DNA from: Strigamia acuminata
Lineage: Eukaryota; Arthropoda; Chilopoda; Geophilomorpha; Linotaeniidae
Direction: 5' to 3'
DNA length: 64,000 bases
Assembly: GCA_949358305.1 (NCBI GenBank)
Contig: OX442316.1
Span: 15,252,001-15,316,000, forward strand
Shown: positions 34,067 through 44,939 of the stretch, one piece after another
Numbering within the stretch: the stretch's first letter is position 1
Layout of the letters: the number at the start of each line of letters is the position of its first letter
Translations under genes and position numbers: made by a program
The notes under the pieces: model-generated
Databases searched by the model: none
Told to the model about the DNA's origin: nothing
The model's input: the letters and a program-made list of their open reading frames with translations, nothing else

Positions 34067-34770
34067 TAGGGTTGCACCGAATATTCGGTTTATATTCGGT
34101 TATTCGGCCTATTCGGCCAAAAAACCGAATATTAAGTATTCGGCCGAATATCAACCTAATATTCAGCCGAATACATAATAATTAGAAAATTAGAATAACT
34201 TGCACATTTCAATGGAAAGTTTCGCCTTTTTAGGACAAATGCTGATTATGTTACGTAGTTTCTACTATATAAATTGCATTTCATTTTGACAAAATAATTT
34301 TAATTATGGCTTTCCAAAGTCATTATATGGGGAAAAAGTCATTTTTACGGTGAAAAAGTGACGTTTTTACGTTTAAAATGACGTTTTTACGTTTAAAATG
34401 ATGTTTTTACGTTTAAAATGAAGTTTTTATGTTTAAAATGACGTTTTTACATTTAAAATGTCATTTTTACATAAAAATTGCGGTTTTTACATTCAAAAAG
34501 CCATTTTTACATTAAAATTTGCGAATTTTTATAGCAAATTTGACTTTTTAAACATAACAACGACATAAAATGGCTCTTTTCTACAATGAAAAAACACTTT
34601 TCCACAAGAAACTAACTTCTCCCACCATAAAATAACTTTTTTCACTGGAAATGTGTATTATTTTTTATTATTCGGTTATTCGGCCGAATACCGAATATTC
34701 GGCCACTGTATTCGGTTCCGAATATTCGGTATTCGGTTATTCGGCTTTTTTAATATTTGGTGCAACCCTA
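34067..34770. mobile_element. hAT-type MITE (704 bp) nested in gag
   Basis: Starts TAGGGTTGCACCGAATATTC and ends TTTGGTGCAACCCTA. An exact 8-bp duplication CTAGCCGT (34059-34066, 34771-34778) lies in gag. Ends are built of repeated ATTCGGTT/ATTCGGCC units. The centre (about 34320-34510) is a ~20-bp tandem repeat around ACGTTTTTACGTTTAAAATG. No transposase. Confidence 0.92.
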
Positions 34771-35474
34771 CTAGCCGTCTCGTAGTTCTCATCAGTCGGG
34801 TTGAGTCCCGCGACCACGCTGGCTGCTGGGCCCTCCAGAAATGTTTTTAAATATACGAGTTTGGCCTTAGGAGTGAGTTTCTTGCTCCCACCAATTCCAA
34901 TTTCAAAGTTACTCCAAAAATCGTACCATTGTGTCGGGTCCCCTCCATATTTTTGCATATTAATTGTAGGAAGTTTGATCGAACCTGCATCCTGCTCCTC
35001 GTTGACCAGTGGCTGTACGGCTGGCGGCGGCACATGGACTTGAACCTGGGCAGCGATCTGGGCCGTGATGGCCTGTTGATTGAGCAGCATCTGGGCGGCG
35101 ATTGCATCTTCCAGTTTTTTTTGGTTGGCGGCCGCTGTCGCCTCGTTCGCCTGCCCCATCTCGGCTCGTCGTATCTCGTCCGCGTGCTGCACCAGGTCCT
35201 CCATTTGGTCTATCAGGCGTTCCTGGTAGATGTCCGCCGTTTCCTGGTCGGCCGTGGCTTCATTGTCGTCGGCGATCAAGTTTCCAATCCGTTCGTCCAG
35301 CCCCGCCAAAATGTCCTTTTTGGCTTGTAGTTGGGCTTTGTGTCGCGCCAACTTCTTTAAATCGACCGGCACCTCTGCCAGCAAGCCGGCTGTTACGTTG
35401 GTCAGCCGGGTGCACGCCGTTCTCGCGGTCGTGCGATTCCTTTTTAGCTTGTCGATTTCCGAAAGTTCGGCCAT
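34771..35474 (-). pseudogene. BEL/Pao gag, N-terminal half (DUF1759)
   Basis: Start chosen at the Met followed by AELSEIDKLKR (35474), 90 bp from the primer site region. Coiled-coil-like N-terminus, then the DUF1759 core with YGGDPTQWYDFWSNFE and the EGPAASVVAGL block that is characteristic of BEL/Pao gag. It is interrupted by the hAT MITE directly after the ENYETA segment. Confidence 0.9.
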
Positions 35475-35545
35475 TATTACGTTCAAAACAAATTTCAACA
35501 CTCACGTTCTTGACACAAATTTTTCAGGTCCGGGTTAAATTAATG

Positions 35546-35563
35546 TCCCGGGTTTCGGCACCA
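35546..35563 (-). promoter_or_regulatory. Primer-binding site, tRNA-Phe
   Basis: On the + strand, TCCCGGGTTTCGGCACCA directly abuts the LTR. These 18 bases equal the 3' end plus CCA of animal tRNA-Phe (acceptor beginning GCCGAAA) as I know it. Confidence 0.88.
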
Positions 35564-36049
35564 TGTGAAAATCCCAGTTTTGTAAATGTTGAAAGTTCTC
35601 TTTTTGATGTAAATTCAGTTGGTTCAGGTTTTCGGAAATTTCTAAGTTCTTTTTCAGTGTGTGAATACAAAATAAATTCTAACTGCTCAACAAGAGCAGC
35701 TCTGCTTGGGTAAAGTGAAAATGTTGTACTGGTTTATTTTCGTTGAAAAACGATGTAAAATACATGAGATAATTGGTTCTTGGAAACAAGAACAAAACAT
35801 ACAAAAATAATTAGTTCGCGGAAAATGAGAACAAAAAAGTTGAAAAGGTCACAGACCCAAAACAATGCAAAAGCGTCACCACATCTGGTGAAAATTAGAA
35901 ACAACAAAACTCGGGTTTTTCCTTCAAAAATTCGCAGAAGACAATTAAAACAGATTATAACAAAATCCAAATATTCCCAACACCAATTTAATATAAAATT
36001 CAACAATCAATCAAAATCAAATATTTTTAATAAAACATTAGTTTTCACA
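35564..36049 (-). repeat. BEL/Pao right LTR (5' LTR in sense)
   Basis: 486 bp, same ends and, by eye, same sequence as the left LTR. Confidence 0.95.
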
Positions 36050-36054
36050 CAAGT

Positions 36055-36593
36055 GTTGGTAATCGATTACAATGTCTGGAATTCGATTACAATTCTGGTG
36101 TTATGGGCTACTTTTTGTGCCAGTACACCAGTGATACGGCTGGAGTAAGGTCAACATTGTATCGGTTTAGAGTATAGCAAAATAATCAGCACACCTACAG
36201 TTTGCACCCAATAACTGATGCCAAATTCAAACACTAAACTCCATTTGTTTGCACACGAAAAAAAAAGTTTATTAAACGCGAGTGAATAGAGAATATTTAT
36301 CGTGAAGATCGCTCAATCTGCTCATTTGATTTGGCTTACATGGATAGATATTGTGGAGATTGTTATGAAATAAAAACTAAATGGGCAATGCGCGCTTGCA
36401 TTTTCCAGTAAGGAACAACTAAAGGATCAAGATGGAGGAATCAGTTTTCTACGTATTGATTCGTATGCTGTCACAATTGTTTTGGTACTTTATGACATTG
36501 ATTAGCCTTCCAACTTCCAACAATTGTTAAGTCCATTACTTAAACTGCCATTTAGTTTGTTCTTAGTTCGATTTTGATTTAATAGAGGCCGTT
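36055..36593. other. Gene-free; interspersed repeat shared with 40145 and 41040
   Basis: The segment 'gatgccaaattcaaacactaaactcc' plus 'tttgcaca' and 'gtttattaaa' (about 36210-36300) recurs at 40145-40245 and, diverged, 41060-41150. No gene. Confidence 0.45.
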
Positions 36594-37082
36594 AGTGTGT
36601 GAACAATAATAAACAAATTAATTTTTATCAACTGATGATGGTTTTAAAGTTAGGTTTACACTTGTGTTCACACTAGGCGCAATGCAAAAAAACTGATGCA
36701 ACGCAAGCTGCTTGCGTTCAAAAATTCTTAACGTTGACGCCAATTCCTGCTTCAACCAATCACGATCGACTCCAACTCTCGTCGATACACGGCTGGTTGG
36801 CGAGACTTTGCCATTTGCAAACAGGCTGCCATTTTCGGATTCTGGAATTAGTTCTAGAACTAGATCCAATTCCAGGTTTCATTGAAATCATCTGATTGGC
36901 CAGACGCAACATCAATTGTTTCAGCTCTGTTCACACGTGCCCTACAGTGTGAACAGACTCTGCGTTGCGTTTGACTAATTTTTCTTTGCCTTGCGTTGCG
37001 TCTAGTGTGGACACAAGTGTGAACCTAGCTTTAAACCATCATTAGTTGATAAAAATTAATTTTTTTTATTGTTCACACAATA
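36594..37082. mobile_element. Long-TIR MITE, about 490 bp
   Basis: The ends GTGTGAACAATAA... and its inverse extend ~90 bp with few mismatches, including ATCAACTGATGATGGTTTTA and TTACACTTGTGTTCACACTA. TA-like flanks. The interior has repeated 'tgcgttgcg'. No transposase. Confidence 0.7.
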
Positions 37083-37590
37083 CAGTAGTGAAGCAGTGGC
37101 CTACTGCATGATACCTTTCAATATTACTTAATTCGCGATATTTTGCAATCCGCAAGATACCGCATGGTAACGATAACTCAAAATATAATAAATAAACTCA
37201 TATTTGAGCAACGTAAGAGCAAATTAGAAATAACATCGACCATTGCCCAACAGTTTTTGCGATTTTATGCGGTTTTTGCGGTTTTGCGATATACCGCGTG
37301 AATTGCGGTTTTTTACGGAAAAGAAATAACCGCACAACCCTACTCATGAGAAATCAAAGGGTAAAAGAGCTAAATTGTTACAACTATAAGGAAAATCTTG
37401 AAACAACCTGCCACAACTGGGAAACAATGTGGGCTTTTGAATAGCATTTTGCCCGCAATAATATCAAATTGTTTTAAAAATCATTATAATATAACACTCC
37501 TGCACAATACGCGGCCCACATGCACCGCATCTGATATACATCTAGATACGGTTGTGTACATTTATTATGTAAAAGCATAGAATAAAACGC
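37083..37590. other. AT-rich MITE remnant upstream of the first gene
   Basis: 37130-37345 carries inverted GCGATAT/GCGGTTTT-rich ends finishing CGCACAACCCTA, resembling a degenerate hAT MITE. The rest up to the gene is unremarkable. Confidence 0.4.
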
Positions 37591-37619
37591 AATTGCTTAG
37601 TCATTTTGCGCAAAACACG

Positions 37620-39550
37620 ATGAAAGGTTCGGAATTTGTAGTACTGCTGAATCGAGTTGCGGCTTTTTTAGGGCTGATTTTCGCGTTTGCTGCTTTGCCC
37701 CCGTTTGCCGTTTGGCGTTATTTAGTCGGCTTGTATTTGCACCGGAAATACAACAAACCAATCGAATTCCTCAGAGGTTTTGACGCATTCTTTGCAATTG
37801 ACGACGCGAAAACCCCGTTCGTTGCAGGAGGATGCCACGTCTTCGAAGGAACTTGCGACATCGAGAAACTGCGACAACGGGTCGACGAGCGGTGGCTGCA
37901 ACCGCACGGCCTCGACGGCAGGTGGAAGCACATGAAGTTGCGCCAAGAACTGAAGGAAGAATTCGAATACTTTTTTTGGATCCCGCAAACGGAATTTTGG
38001 ATTGAAAACCACGTGAAACGACACGACGGTCCGCCGCTGGAGACCAAGGAAGACCTACAACAACTGATTGCGAGGCTATTCGCGAATTTACCGGTGGAAA
38101 AAGGAATCTTGTGGCAAATCCTACTCGTCGATTTATCCGACACTTTTCTCACCGACAAACCGCGAGCGCAGCACTTGATTTTACCATACGCCTCGCACGC
38201 AACGTTTGACGGAATCTCGTTCAACAGAATGTACGCGAAATTATTCGACGATGAGATCGATGCGGTTTTGCCGACACGAATTGGTGGGTCGCAAATTGGT
38301 TTATTCGAACGCGTAGGGTTCTGGATGAATGTTTTCGTCCACGGACCGTTTGGGTTTCTTCGGGAATTGTTGTTGAATGAAAAACATTTTTTACTCGGCG
38401 CTCCGATGACGGGAAATAAGTTGATTAGCATTTCCGGACCGATTGGTATAGAGAAAGTGAAGAAAGTGAAGAATTTTTATAAGACGACCGTGAACGATGT
38501 ACTGCAGGCGAGCGTTGTTGGGGCGTTGAGAAGAGACGTCGAGTGCGAAGGGTTTCCATTGCCAATGGTGATGACGTTCAGAGTTCCGGTGTCGTTTCAA
38601 TTGTTGCAGGAGGAGGCGAAGGTTGAAAATAACATAAGTTCTGGACGTGTGCACGTGCCCGTGGAGGAGTTGACGTGTGTTGGGCGTCTGGTGAAGACGA
38701 AAGCCGCTGTTGACGAAATGAAAATTTCGAGTGATTTGTATTTAAGTTATGTGATGTGTCGCTTTTTTCTCAATCGGATTCCTTTGGTGTTTACTTTGGA
38801 TTTTGTTAATCGGTATTCGTCGACAGCGGTCGTGTCTTGCATACCGATGACGATGCCGAAAAGAATGCTTGGGAATGGAGCTTTGCAACAACATTATGTT
38901 GTAGGGATGCCGAATGGTGTCAGTGGGTGTGGTAAGATTTTGAGTGATTTTTGGTGTTCGTTTGCGCATGGTTCAAAAATAGTTTTAAATTATATTGCAG
39001 TGCATTTTGTCATACATTTTTACGTGTTATTGGTTTGCAAATGATAATATATTTTGTCTCACGGAATGTTCGCGATTGAATATTGGTTATTGCATTAATA
39101 AAAAGGTGCGGGTGGTCTGGGATCCAATCACAGATCAGGGGTCGGGAATTGTTCTGTGTTTAGACCCAGAAGACTCTTGATTTTGACAAAATGTATTACG
39201 AAATGCGTTCCAAATACTATTATTTGTCAAATATGAATGCATTTTCGAATGCATGTGCAAATAATATGCCGGTACATAATTTGGAATGCATTATGTAGAA
39301 AGTATATATTGTAAAATATATTTTTGAACCATAATACCAAGACGCATTGAAGGGTTAAAATTAAAAAATTTTTGACATTGCATTTGTAGGAATGGCTGTA
39401 ACCATTTCATCCACGGCGGACACTGTTGTATTTGCATTTAATGCAGATTCGGGTGTTGTGGAATCGCAAGAACGTTTGGATAGAATGGCGGATTTTGTTT
39501 TGATGGAAATTGATGAATTGTATCAATCAATTGATGTCAAAAGAACGTGA
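37620..39550 (+). CDS. WSD-like membrane O-acyltransferase, gene 1 (two coding exons)
   Basis: Exons 37620-38931 and 39390-39550 join in phase 1 (GT 38932, AG 39389) to give 490 aa. The ATG at 37620 is chosen because the hydrophobic segment (about residues 6-35) and RYLVGLYL motif then align with the paralogues; the longer reading needs a TTG start. The family (wax ester synthase/DGAT, condensation-domain fold) transfers acyl groups from acyl-CoA to alcohols or diacylglycerol, at membranes. The active-site motif reads S-H193-x3-D197-G198, keeping the catalytic second His and Asp but not the first His. NDV near 292. It ends at the conserved GCG junction and a 53-aa last exon. The 458-bp intron is several-fold longer than in the paralogues. 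AATAAA overlaps the stop. Substrate cannot be told. Confidence 0.9.
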
Positions 39551-39555
39551 ATAAA

Positions 39556-40312
39556 ATCCTTTTTTAAATGAAGGCACGAGTTTCATGATTTGTATGGCTA
39601 CAAAGTCTTTCGTTGTCAGTTTTACGACTCAATCTAGTAAATTGTGTGGAATTTAGTTGTTTTATTCAAATGGTTTAAAGAATTGTTTACCCACCATTTT
39701 CGCGTTGTAAATAAATGAGATATAATAGTTGGACGCTCTCAAAGTTGCCCATTTTGCACTTGGCTTTGCATTGGATTCACTTCCTTAGAGCTATAATGTT
39801 AAATGCTTCCAGCTTTCATTTCTCTAGGTTAAAGTCGGAAATGGGTTAAAGAAGTCTCTAAATATTCTTATGGTTTTTCTTCTTCTGTTATTATTATTAT
39901 TATTTGATGTATGTATTATGTCAGCGTTTCCCAAACTGTGAGGCGCGCTGCATTTTGGTGGCACAATTGTAACAATCCAACTAATTTGTAGACATGATGC
40001 CTCTCTAGAATAGAGCACTAAAATTATTTTTTGCTAACTTATTATGTAAAATTTTATGCAAAATTTTTTTTTTTTCTTTCTTTTTAGTAGATTATTTTGA
40101 AAAATTTAATGTACCGGTAGACGAAGTTGGACGCGGAAGATTTTTGCAGCACCTACAGGTTGCATCCAATAACTTGATGCCAAATTCAAACACTAAACTC
40201 TATTTGTTTGCACTTAAAAAAAGTCTAAAATTGTTTATTAAATGCTATAGCTGCATGCTTTGGAAGGTTAAGACAGATATTTAAGTTTCCTCTTCTTTTG
40301 CAGTGAAATCAT
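39556..40312. other. Gene 1 3' flank with a truncated hAT MITE
   Basis: 39551-39920 is the third copy of the flank seen at 24033 and 26886. A hAT-type MITE (copy 3) starts CAGCGTTTCCCAAACT at 39922 and stops near 40145 without its right end, joined to the repeat shared with 36210. Confidence 0.6.
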
Positions 40313-40314
40313 TA

Positions 40315-40915
40315 GGTGCGTTCAATTTGCGAAAGGAAAGAAAAATCTTTCCTTTTCTTACTTTCGCAAAGGAAGAAAAAGTACTTTAGAATGAATGCAC
40401 TTTTTTTGTTACTTTCTATTTGTTTGTCAATTCTAGTTTTAGCATGCTGTAATTCGATTTTAATCTGGTTTTTAGTAACTAACAAACGTTTTTTCGATTA
40501 AAACGAATGTTTTTTCGGTAAAAACGAACATTTTTTGGTAAAAACTAACGTTTTTTCGATAAAAACAAACGTTTTTCCGGTAAAACGAACGTATTTCGTT
40601 AAAAACGAACGTATTTCGTTAAAAACGAACGTTTTTTCGATAAAAACGAACGTTTTTTCAGTTATAACAATGTTTTATCATTACAACAAGTAATAAATCT
40701 TTACTTAATTGTTGGTTTGGCTAACAAATGACTAATGCGCATGCGCCGATCGCGAAAGTAAAACTGAAAGGAAGAAAAGTAACCCAAACGCTACCTTTGG
40801 CTAAAGTGACTTTGGCCACTTTCCTTTCGGTAAAAATGACGTTTTTGACGTCACTTCCGGTGGCGAAAGTAACGAAAGGAAAGATTCTTCTTTCCTTTCG
40901 CAAATTGAACGCACC
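40315..40915. mobile_element. MITE (about 600 bp), GGTGCGTTCAATTTGC ends, TA flanked
   Basis: The left end GGTGCGTTCAATTTGCGAAA and the right end are exact inverses for ~30 bp. TA lies at 40313-40314 and 40916-40917. The centre (40480-40660) is a minisatellite of 'aaaacgaacgttttttcgat' type units. The small ORFs are by-products. Confidence 0.8.
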
Positions 40916-40917
40916 TA

Positions 40918-41185
40918 TTGATTGGTTTGATTGCTTTAGGGAAACAGATGAAGCTAAAACTGACCTTGATGATTCATAATTCTAAACACCTGGAACAAGT
41001 TGCAATAACAAAATAAAGATATTATCGGCAAAGCTGTTGCTGCACGTAAAATTTGACCGGGATATCTTGTTATCAAATTTAAAAACTAAATTCTGTTTTT
41101 TTGCACACGAAAGCAAGTCTAATAATTGTTTATTGTACTCGAGTGAATAGTGCCATTATTTACATGATTATCCTGAATACAGCTC
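40918..41185. other. No gene seen
   Basis: Includes a diverged copy of the repeat at 36210 and 40145. No exon. Confidence 0.35.
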
Positions 41186-41189
41186 ATAC

Positions 41190-41221
<32 letters not shown>

Positions 41222-41445
41222 GAGACACTCCAGTGGAGTAAGATACAAGTTTATGAAAGAGCAGGCTTCAGGCTTGTTGGTCAAATAGGTGTTTGCTTAT
41301 ACACTTATGAAGGTGGCGGCAGTGGAAACGACACTTCGAGGCAGCACACTCAAAGACCGTAATGCGGAGGTCGATGGGAAGATCGTTCCAGAGTGATGTG
41401 CATCTATGGGGGAATGTATATTGATGAGCTAACACCGATAGATGT
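41190..41445 (-). pseudogene. 3' end of a LINE (CR1/L2/jockey-like) with (TAAA)n tail
   Basis: On the minus strand about 41440-41268 translates to a segment with YTFPHRCTSLWNDLPIDLR and then a Cys/His-rich end and TGA. The 'R..xLWN-xLP-x-x-(L/I)R' pattern is the usual C-terminus of non-LTR retrotransposon reverse transcriptases. After a ~45-bp 3' end comes a (TAAA)n tail (41190-41220), as in several LINE clades. The minus-strand ORF at 41470-41652 may be a frameshifted upstream part, but I cannot confirm it. Confidence 0.65.
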
Positions 41446-42505
41446 GTTACACAAAAGTTCCAAATATCATCACATTTCTGGGTTGAAATAAAACACTTCT
41501 TGATTTCTCAAAAACAAAGAACACACTGAATTTTTAATTAACAGGAAGTTGTCACATTCCCTTACAGGTCTAAAATAGATTATACATTTGCACACACTGG
41601 TGTTAGAACAATACACTAAAACATCATAAATACAACTAAATAATAATAACAAATCTCCTCCTTGGATGTATGATTAATACAAATATTATTGGGTGAACAT
41701 AACTTGTTTAAGTAATCCTTCCAGAACATCTCCATTCAATCTTTTAAGCTAAGCACACATGACCTGATTCCGTGCACGGAATGATCACTTTCCGTGTATG
41801 GCCGAAAGTTTGGGTCAGTGTGGTACACATGGTTCCGCTTATCACACACGGAAACTTTCTGACAACCGAAATTTTATTCTTTCCGGCAGTGATGGTGCAC
41901 GGAATAGCTTGAATTGTTTTCGTGCAAGAACAGATTCTGAGTACCCAGAATGCATTGTGGTAATGCGACCGACCGTGACTGGTCGTACACAAGGTGTGGA
42001 GGTGAATGCTGAATACAAAGACAGATAATACTAAAAATGTTTGATTAATTTATTTTATTATTTATTATTAATTATTAATTTAAAAATACAGCAATCCATT
42101 TATTTTGCACAATACGCACAATACGCACAATACGCTATTCTTGGTGACAAGAATCATTAGTCACTGTTGTTGCTGAAATCAAGTACGATCTGCTAAAATG
42201 CACTATATGTAACTTTCATCGCAGTGCAACTTTAATCTGTGATAAAACAAAAAGGAAATTAGATCAGTTTGATTGAATGTGATGTGGGTAATTGTTCTTA
42301 TCTTGATTTTCAATTGAACAGATGTTTTCGCGTGCGAGCAAAGAAACCCGAAGGCCGGATCATTTTTTTCCTTTTAATAAATGGATTGGCGCAGGTGTTG
42401 CTTTTTCATTCTTAAAATTGATCGTATGTTTTCACCCAGCGTGCCATTGTGCATACAAACTTTCTATTTTCTATTTGTTTGCTTGCAAGGAATTGGAAGA
42501 AAAAA
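41446..42505. other. Intergenic, no gene
   Basis: 41745-42030 has CCGTGCACGG and 'ggaaagtg/cactttcc' type inverted pieces that look like an old MITE without clear ends. 'acaatacgc' repeats three times at about 42105-42130. No exon before the start at 42506. Confidence 0.4.
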
Positions 42506-44037
42506 ATGAAGTTGTCAATATTAAGTTTGAAACCATTGATAACATTTATTGTTTCGTACATTGTGCTTCGTGCGCTTCTATTGATTGGTCTTTTAAGTGG
42601 ATTATTCTTCTCTCTTTATCGATATCTCGTGGGTTTATACTTATTTCGTAAATACAAACACCCGATTGTATTCGTCCGGCCGCTCGACGCAAAATTCTGC
42701 ATAAATGATGGCACGTTACAATCCTACCAGATTTTTAAAGGCAGCTGTGATATCGATAAGCTGCGGCGACGAATCGATGAACGGTGGCTGCAGCCGCGCC
42801 AAATCGACGGTCGTCGGAAATACGTGAAACTTCGACAACAGATCAAACTAGAACTCGGTTATTACTTCTGGACTCCACTACCGCAATTTCGAGTAGAAAA
42901 CCACGTTGTGTTACACGGGAAAACGGAAAAAGCGACCGGAAATGACCATCTGCACGCATTAGTCGCCATATTCGCAACTCTACCGGCGAAAAACGAAACA
43001 TTGTGGCAGATTACAGTCGTCAATTTGTCAAATTTGTCAAATTCCTCAAATGAAACTCATCACGTCATCTTTTTTTGCGCTCACCACGCACTCATGGATG
43101 AAATATCGATGAACAGGATGTACGGAAGACTGTTCGACGACCAAATAGACGTCAAACGTCCACCTGTCCACGCCAGTTGGGGGTTAATCGACACAATTTC
43201 ATTCTGGAGTCGATGCTTCGCCTTTGCGCCTTTTCAGTTTTGCCGAGAATTGTTGAGCAGGGAAGAAAACCACTCGCTTCGGGGTGCGCGCTTAACGGGC
43301 ACTGAATTAATTGGCATCTCGGCGCCAATGGGTTTAGAAGGGCTCCAACGAGTAATGAGGCAAACCGATAGCGCAGCTAATGATGTTTTGATGTCGTGTG
43401 TGGTCGGGGCTTTGCGAGCTTACTTTGTGTCCGAGGACGAAGCAATTCCGGGTGCAATGAGATTACACATTCCAGTTTGGCTCGACGCTTCGCATTCCCA
43501 AGACGACGAGGTGAAAATGGAAAATAAAGCGACCACGCAAAGTGTTTTGGCTTGTCTTAACGAACCGACGGTTGCCGGTCGGCTCGTGAAGTGCAAAACG
43601 TATCGGGATGAGCAGATGGAGCCTCTTGTGTATTTTACACATGTGTATTTTAAGTCTTACACTAATCGCTATCCTTTGTGCGTGGCAAGACGAATTTTTG
43701 ATCGTTTTTCGACGAGTGCAGTTGTCAGCTGCTTGGAAATGTCGACTCCAAAGAGTTTTCTTGGAAACGAACCGATGGGACAACGAGTTTGTTTGCCTGG
43801 TGCTAATGGAGGCAGTGGATGCGGTAATTTTGGAAATTATTGTTGTTGGGGATTGTTTTGAATTAATTTTTTTGTTTTTTAGGTTTTGCTGTGTCAGTTT
43901 GTTTGGATGTAAATAGAAGTTTTGTTTGTGCAATTAAGGCGGATTTAGGGATTGTAAAGTCTCAGGAAAATGTTGATAAATTGGTTGGGTTGGTTGAAAG
44001 AGAATTTACTGAGTTGTGTAAGATTTATGGGCAATGA
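42506..44037 (+). CDS. WSD-like membrane O-acyltransferase, gene 2
   Basis: Exons 42506-43823 and 43883-44037 (59-bp intron, GT 43824, AG 43882), 490 aa. Start at the Met followed by KLSILSLK; the ORF upstream needs a GTG. A strongly hydrophobic N-terminus (about 10-38) leads into RYLVGLYLFRKY. The active-site motif is H193-H194-A-L-M-D198-E199: both His and the Asp are kept but the usual Gly after Asp is Glu, unusual because that Gly is nearly always conserved. The NDV motif (AANDVLMSCVVGAL) is intact. The last exon encodes a 51-aa tail with KSQENVDKL. AATAAA at 44069. It is the most divergent member of the middle cluster. Enzymatic competence is uncertain because of the Gly-to-Glu change. 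Confidence 0.9.
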
Positions 44038-44113
44038 GTGAATAAGCTGTTGAGTATACAATGTTTTTAATAAAAATTACAATATTTGTTTTTTGGATAT
44101 TAAATGTAGAGTG

Positions 44114-44340
44114 TACAGTCGTGGACAAAAAAAACTTTTCTTCAGTTTAGCCGTTTTAATTTTATCTACCAGGTGGCATAAAAATCCATCGGGATTCAAT
44201 GACATCAATCTTGATCCGGTCTCTCGTCTTGCCCTAACAACAGTATTAAAAGGATGTACAGATGGGGGAAGGAGTTTAACATTGCTGGGTGTATGTTGGA
44301 CTCCAACAAATTTGTTCGGACTTGTCCGGACTGCATAGAG
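44114..44340. mobile_element. Tc1/mariner-type MITE, one end
   Basis: Starts TACAGTCGTGGACAAAAAAA, a typical Tc1/mariner end, followed by 'cttcagtttagccgttttaattttatctaccagg'-like sequence (shown here in part) that also forms both ends of the element at 60742. The right end is not found. Confidence 0.55.
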
Positions 44341-44379
44341 TACACTGTATCATAACAATAAATGATATCTGATGTTTCA

Positions 44380-44832
44380 CCTAGTGGCAAAACACGAAAT
44401 TACTCACAATTTCGATTGCCAGACTAGAGTGAGGGTCCAGACGACTGTACAACATTATATCCTGAAGGGAATACGAGATTATCAACTTAATACATTTAAG
44501 CAGATTTTTCTTAACCAATTTAAATGCACTTATCATACCACGTCCGGACTGGTTTGCTGGACCCAACCTATGCCCAGCAATGTTAAATTCCCATTCCCAC
44601 CCGGATTGACTCTTTGTTAAGCATAATATTATGTAAGATGCGTTACCATTACCATGTTGATGTAATTCAGGCTTTTCTTCCGCCCCTCATCGGCCGACCT
44701 TGATGGAAACACAAAGCTAAACATATGTGCAGATGCTTAATGTACTTACTCCTAAAAGAAACTGCACATTAGTGTAATGTTCTGAATTACATTTCAAAGA
44801 CGAAGTCTGCGTTTGTATGCATCTTTTTGCAG
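44380..44832. repeat. Duplicated 5' flank of the recent acyltransferase copies
   Basis: 44440-44832 corresponds to about 51845-52204, and its last ~210 bp (from 'aatattatgtaagat') also to 48243-48453. The copies share 'gcttttcttccgcccctcat' and 'ggaaacacaaagctaaacat'. It probably holds the promoter and 5' UTR, but no TATA box could be fixed. It ends in an acceptor-like TTTTTGCAG at 44832. Confidence 0.7.
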
Positions 44833-44855
44833 GTGTTTCTCAAGGATCTAAAACA

Positions 44856-44912
44856 ATGAATGAATCAAATGAAACTATGATATCCTGTAAGTATTGTATC
44901 AAAGACCAGTAA
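44856..44912 (+). promoter_or_regulatory. Upstream ORF before gene 3 (18 codons)
   Basis: ATG at 44856 opens an 18-codon frame ending TAA 27 bases before the main ATG. The same uORF, with substitutions (M-S-E-S-N-E-T-M...), precedes gene 4 at 48477-48530. Inside it is a GTAAGT that could alternatively be a splice donor. Confidence 0.5.
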
Positions 44913-44939
44913 ATCGTGCAAACATCTCCAACTGCAAAG

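Larger units (their letters stand above)
28963..36049 (-). mobile_element. BEL/Pao LTR retrotransposon with broken gag-pol, 7.1 kb
   Basis: 486-bp LTRs at both ends, constant offset 6,601, no difference found by eye. An exact CAAGT duplication lies at 28958-28962 and 36050-36054. The minus-strand coding order is gag (DUF1759, CCHC), protease, RT (YVDD), RNase H (peptidase A17-type region), H2C2 zinc finger, integrase, DUF5641. This order is BEL/Pao. Coding lesions: a nested MITE in gag, a frameshift at protease and a TAG within integrase. Despite the lesions the LTRs look identical, so insertion is recent. Confidence 0.95.

Noticed and set aside
35546-35563. tRNA-like 3' ends (also 18877-18895) as tRNA genes
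   Set aside because: Only the last 18-19 bases match and they abut LTRs; they are primer-binding sites.
37593-37619. Longer N-termini for genes 1-4 starting at TTG or GTG
   Set aside because: Eukaryotic initiation is at ATG; the ATG choices align the paralogues and their membrane segments.
42322-42651. 109-codon ORF overlapping the start of gene 2
   Set aside because: Different frame from the recognised acyltransferase and no domain.
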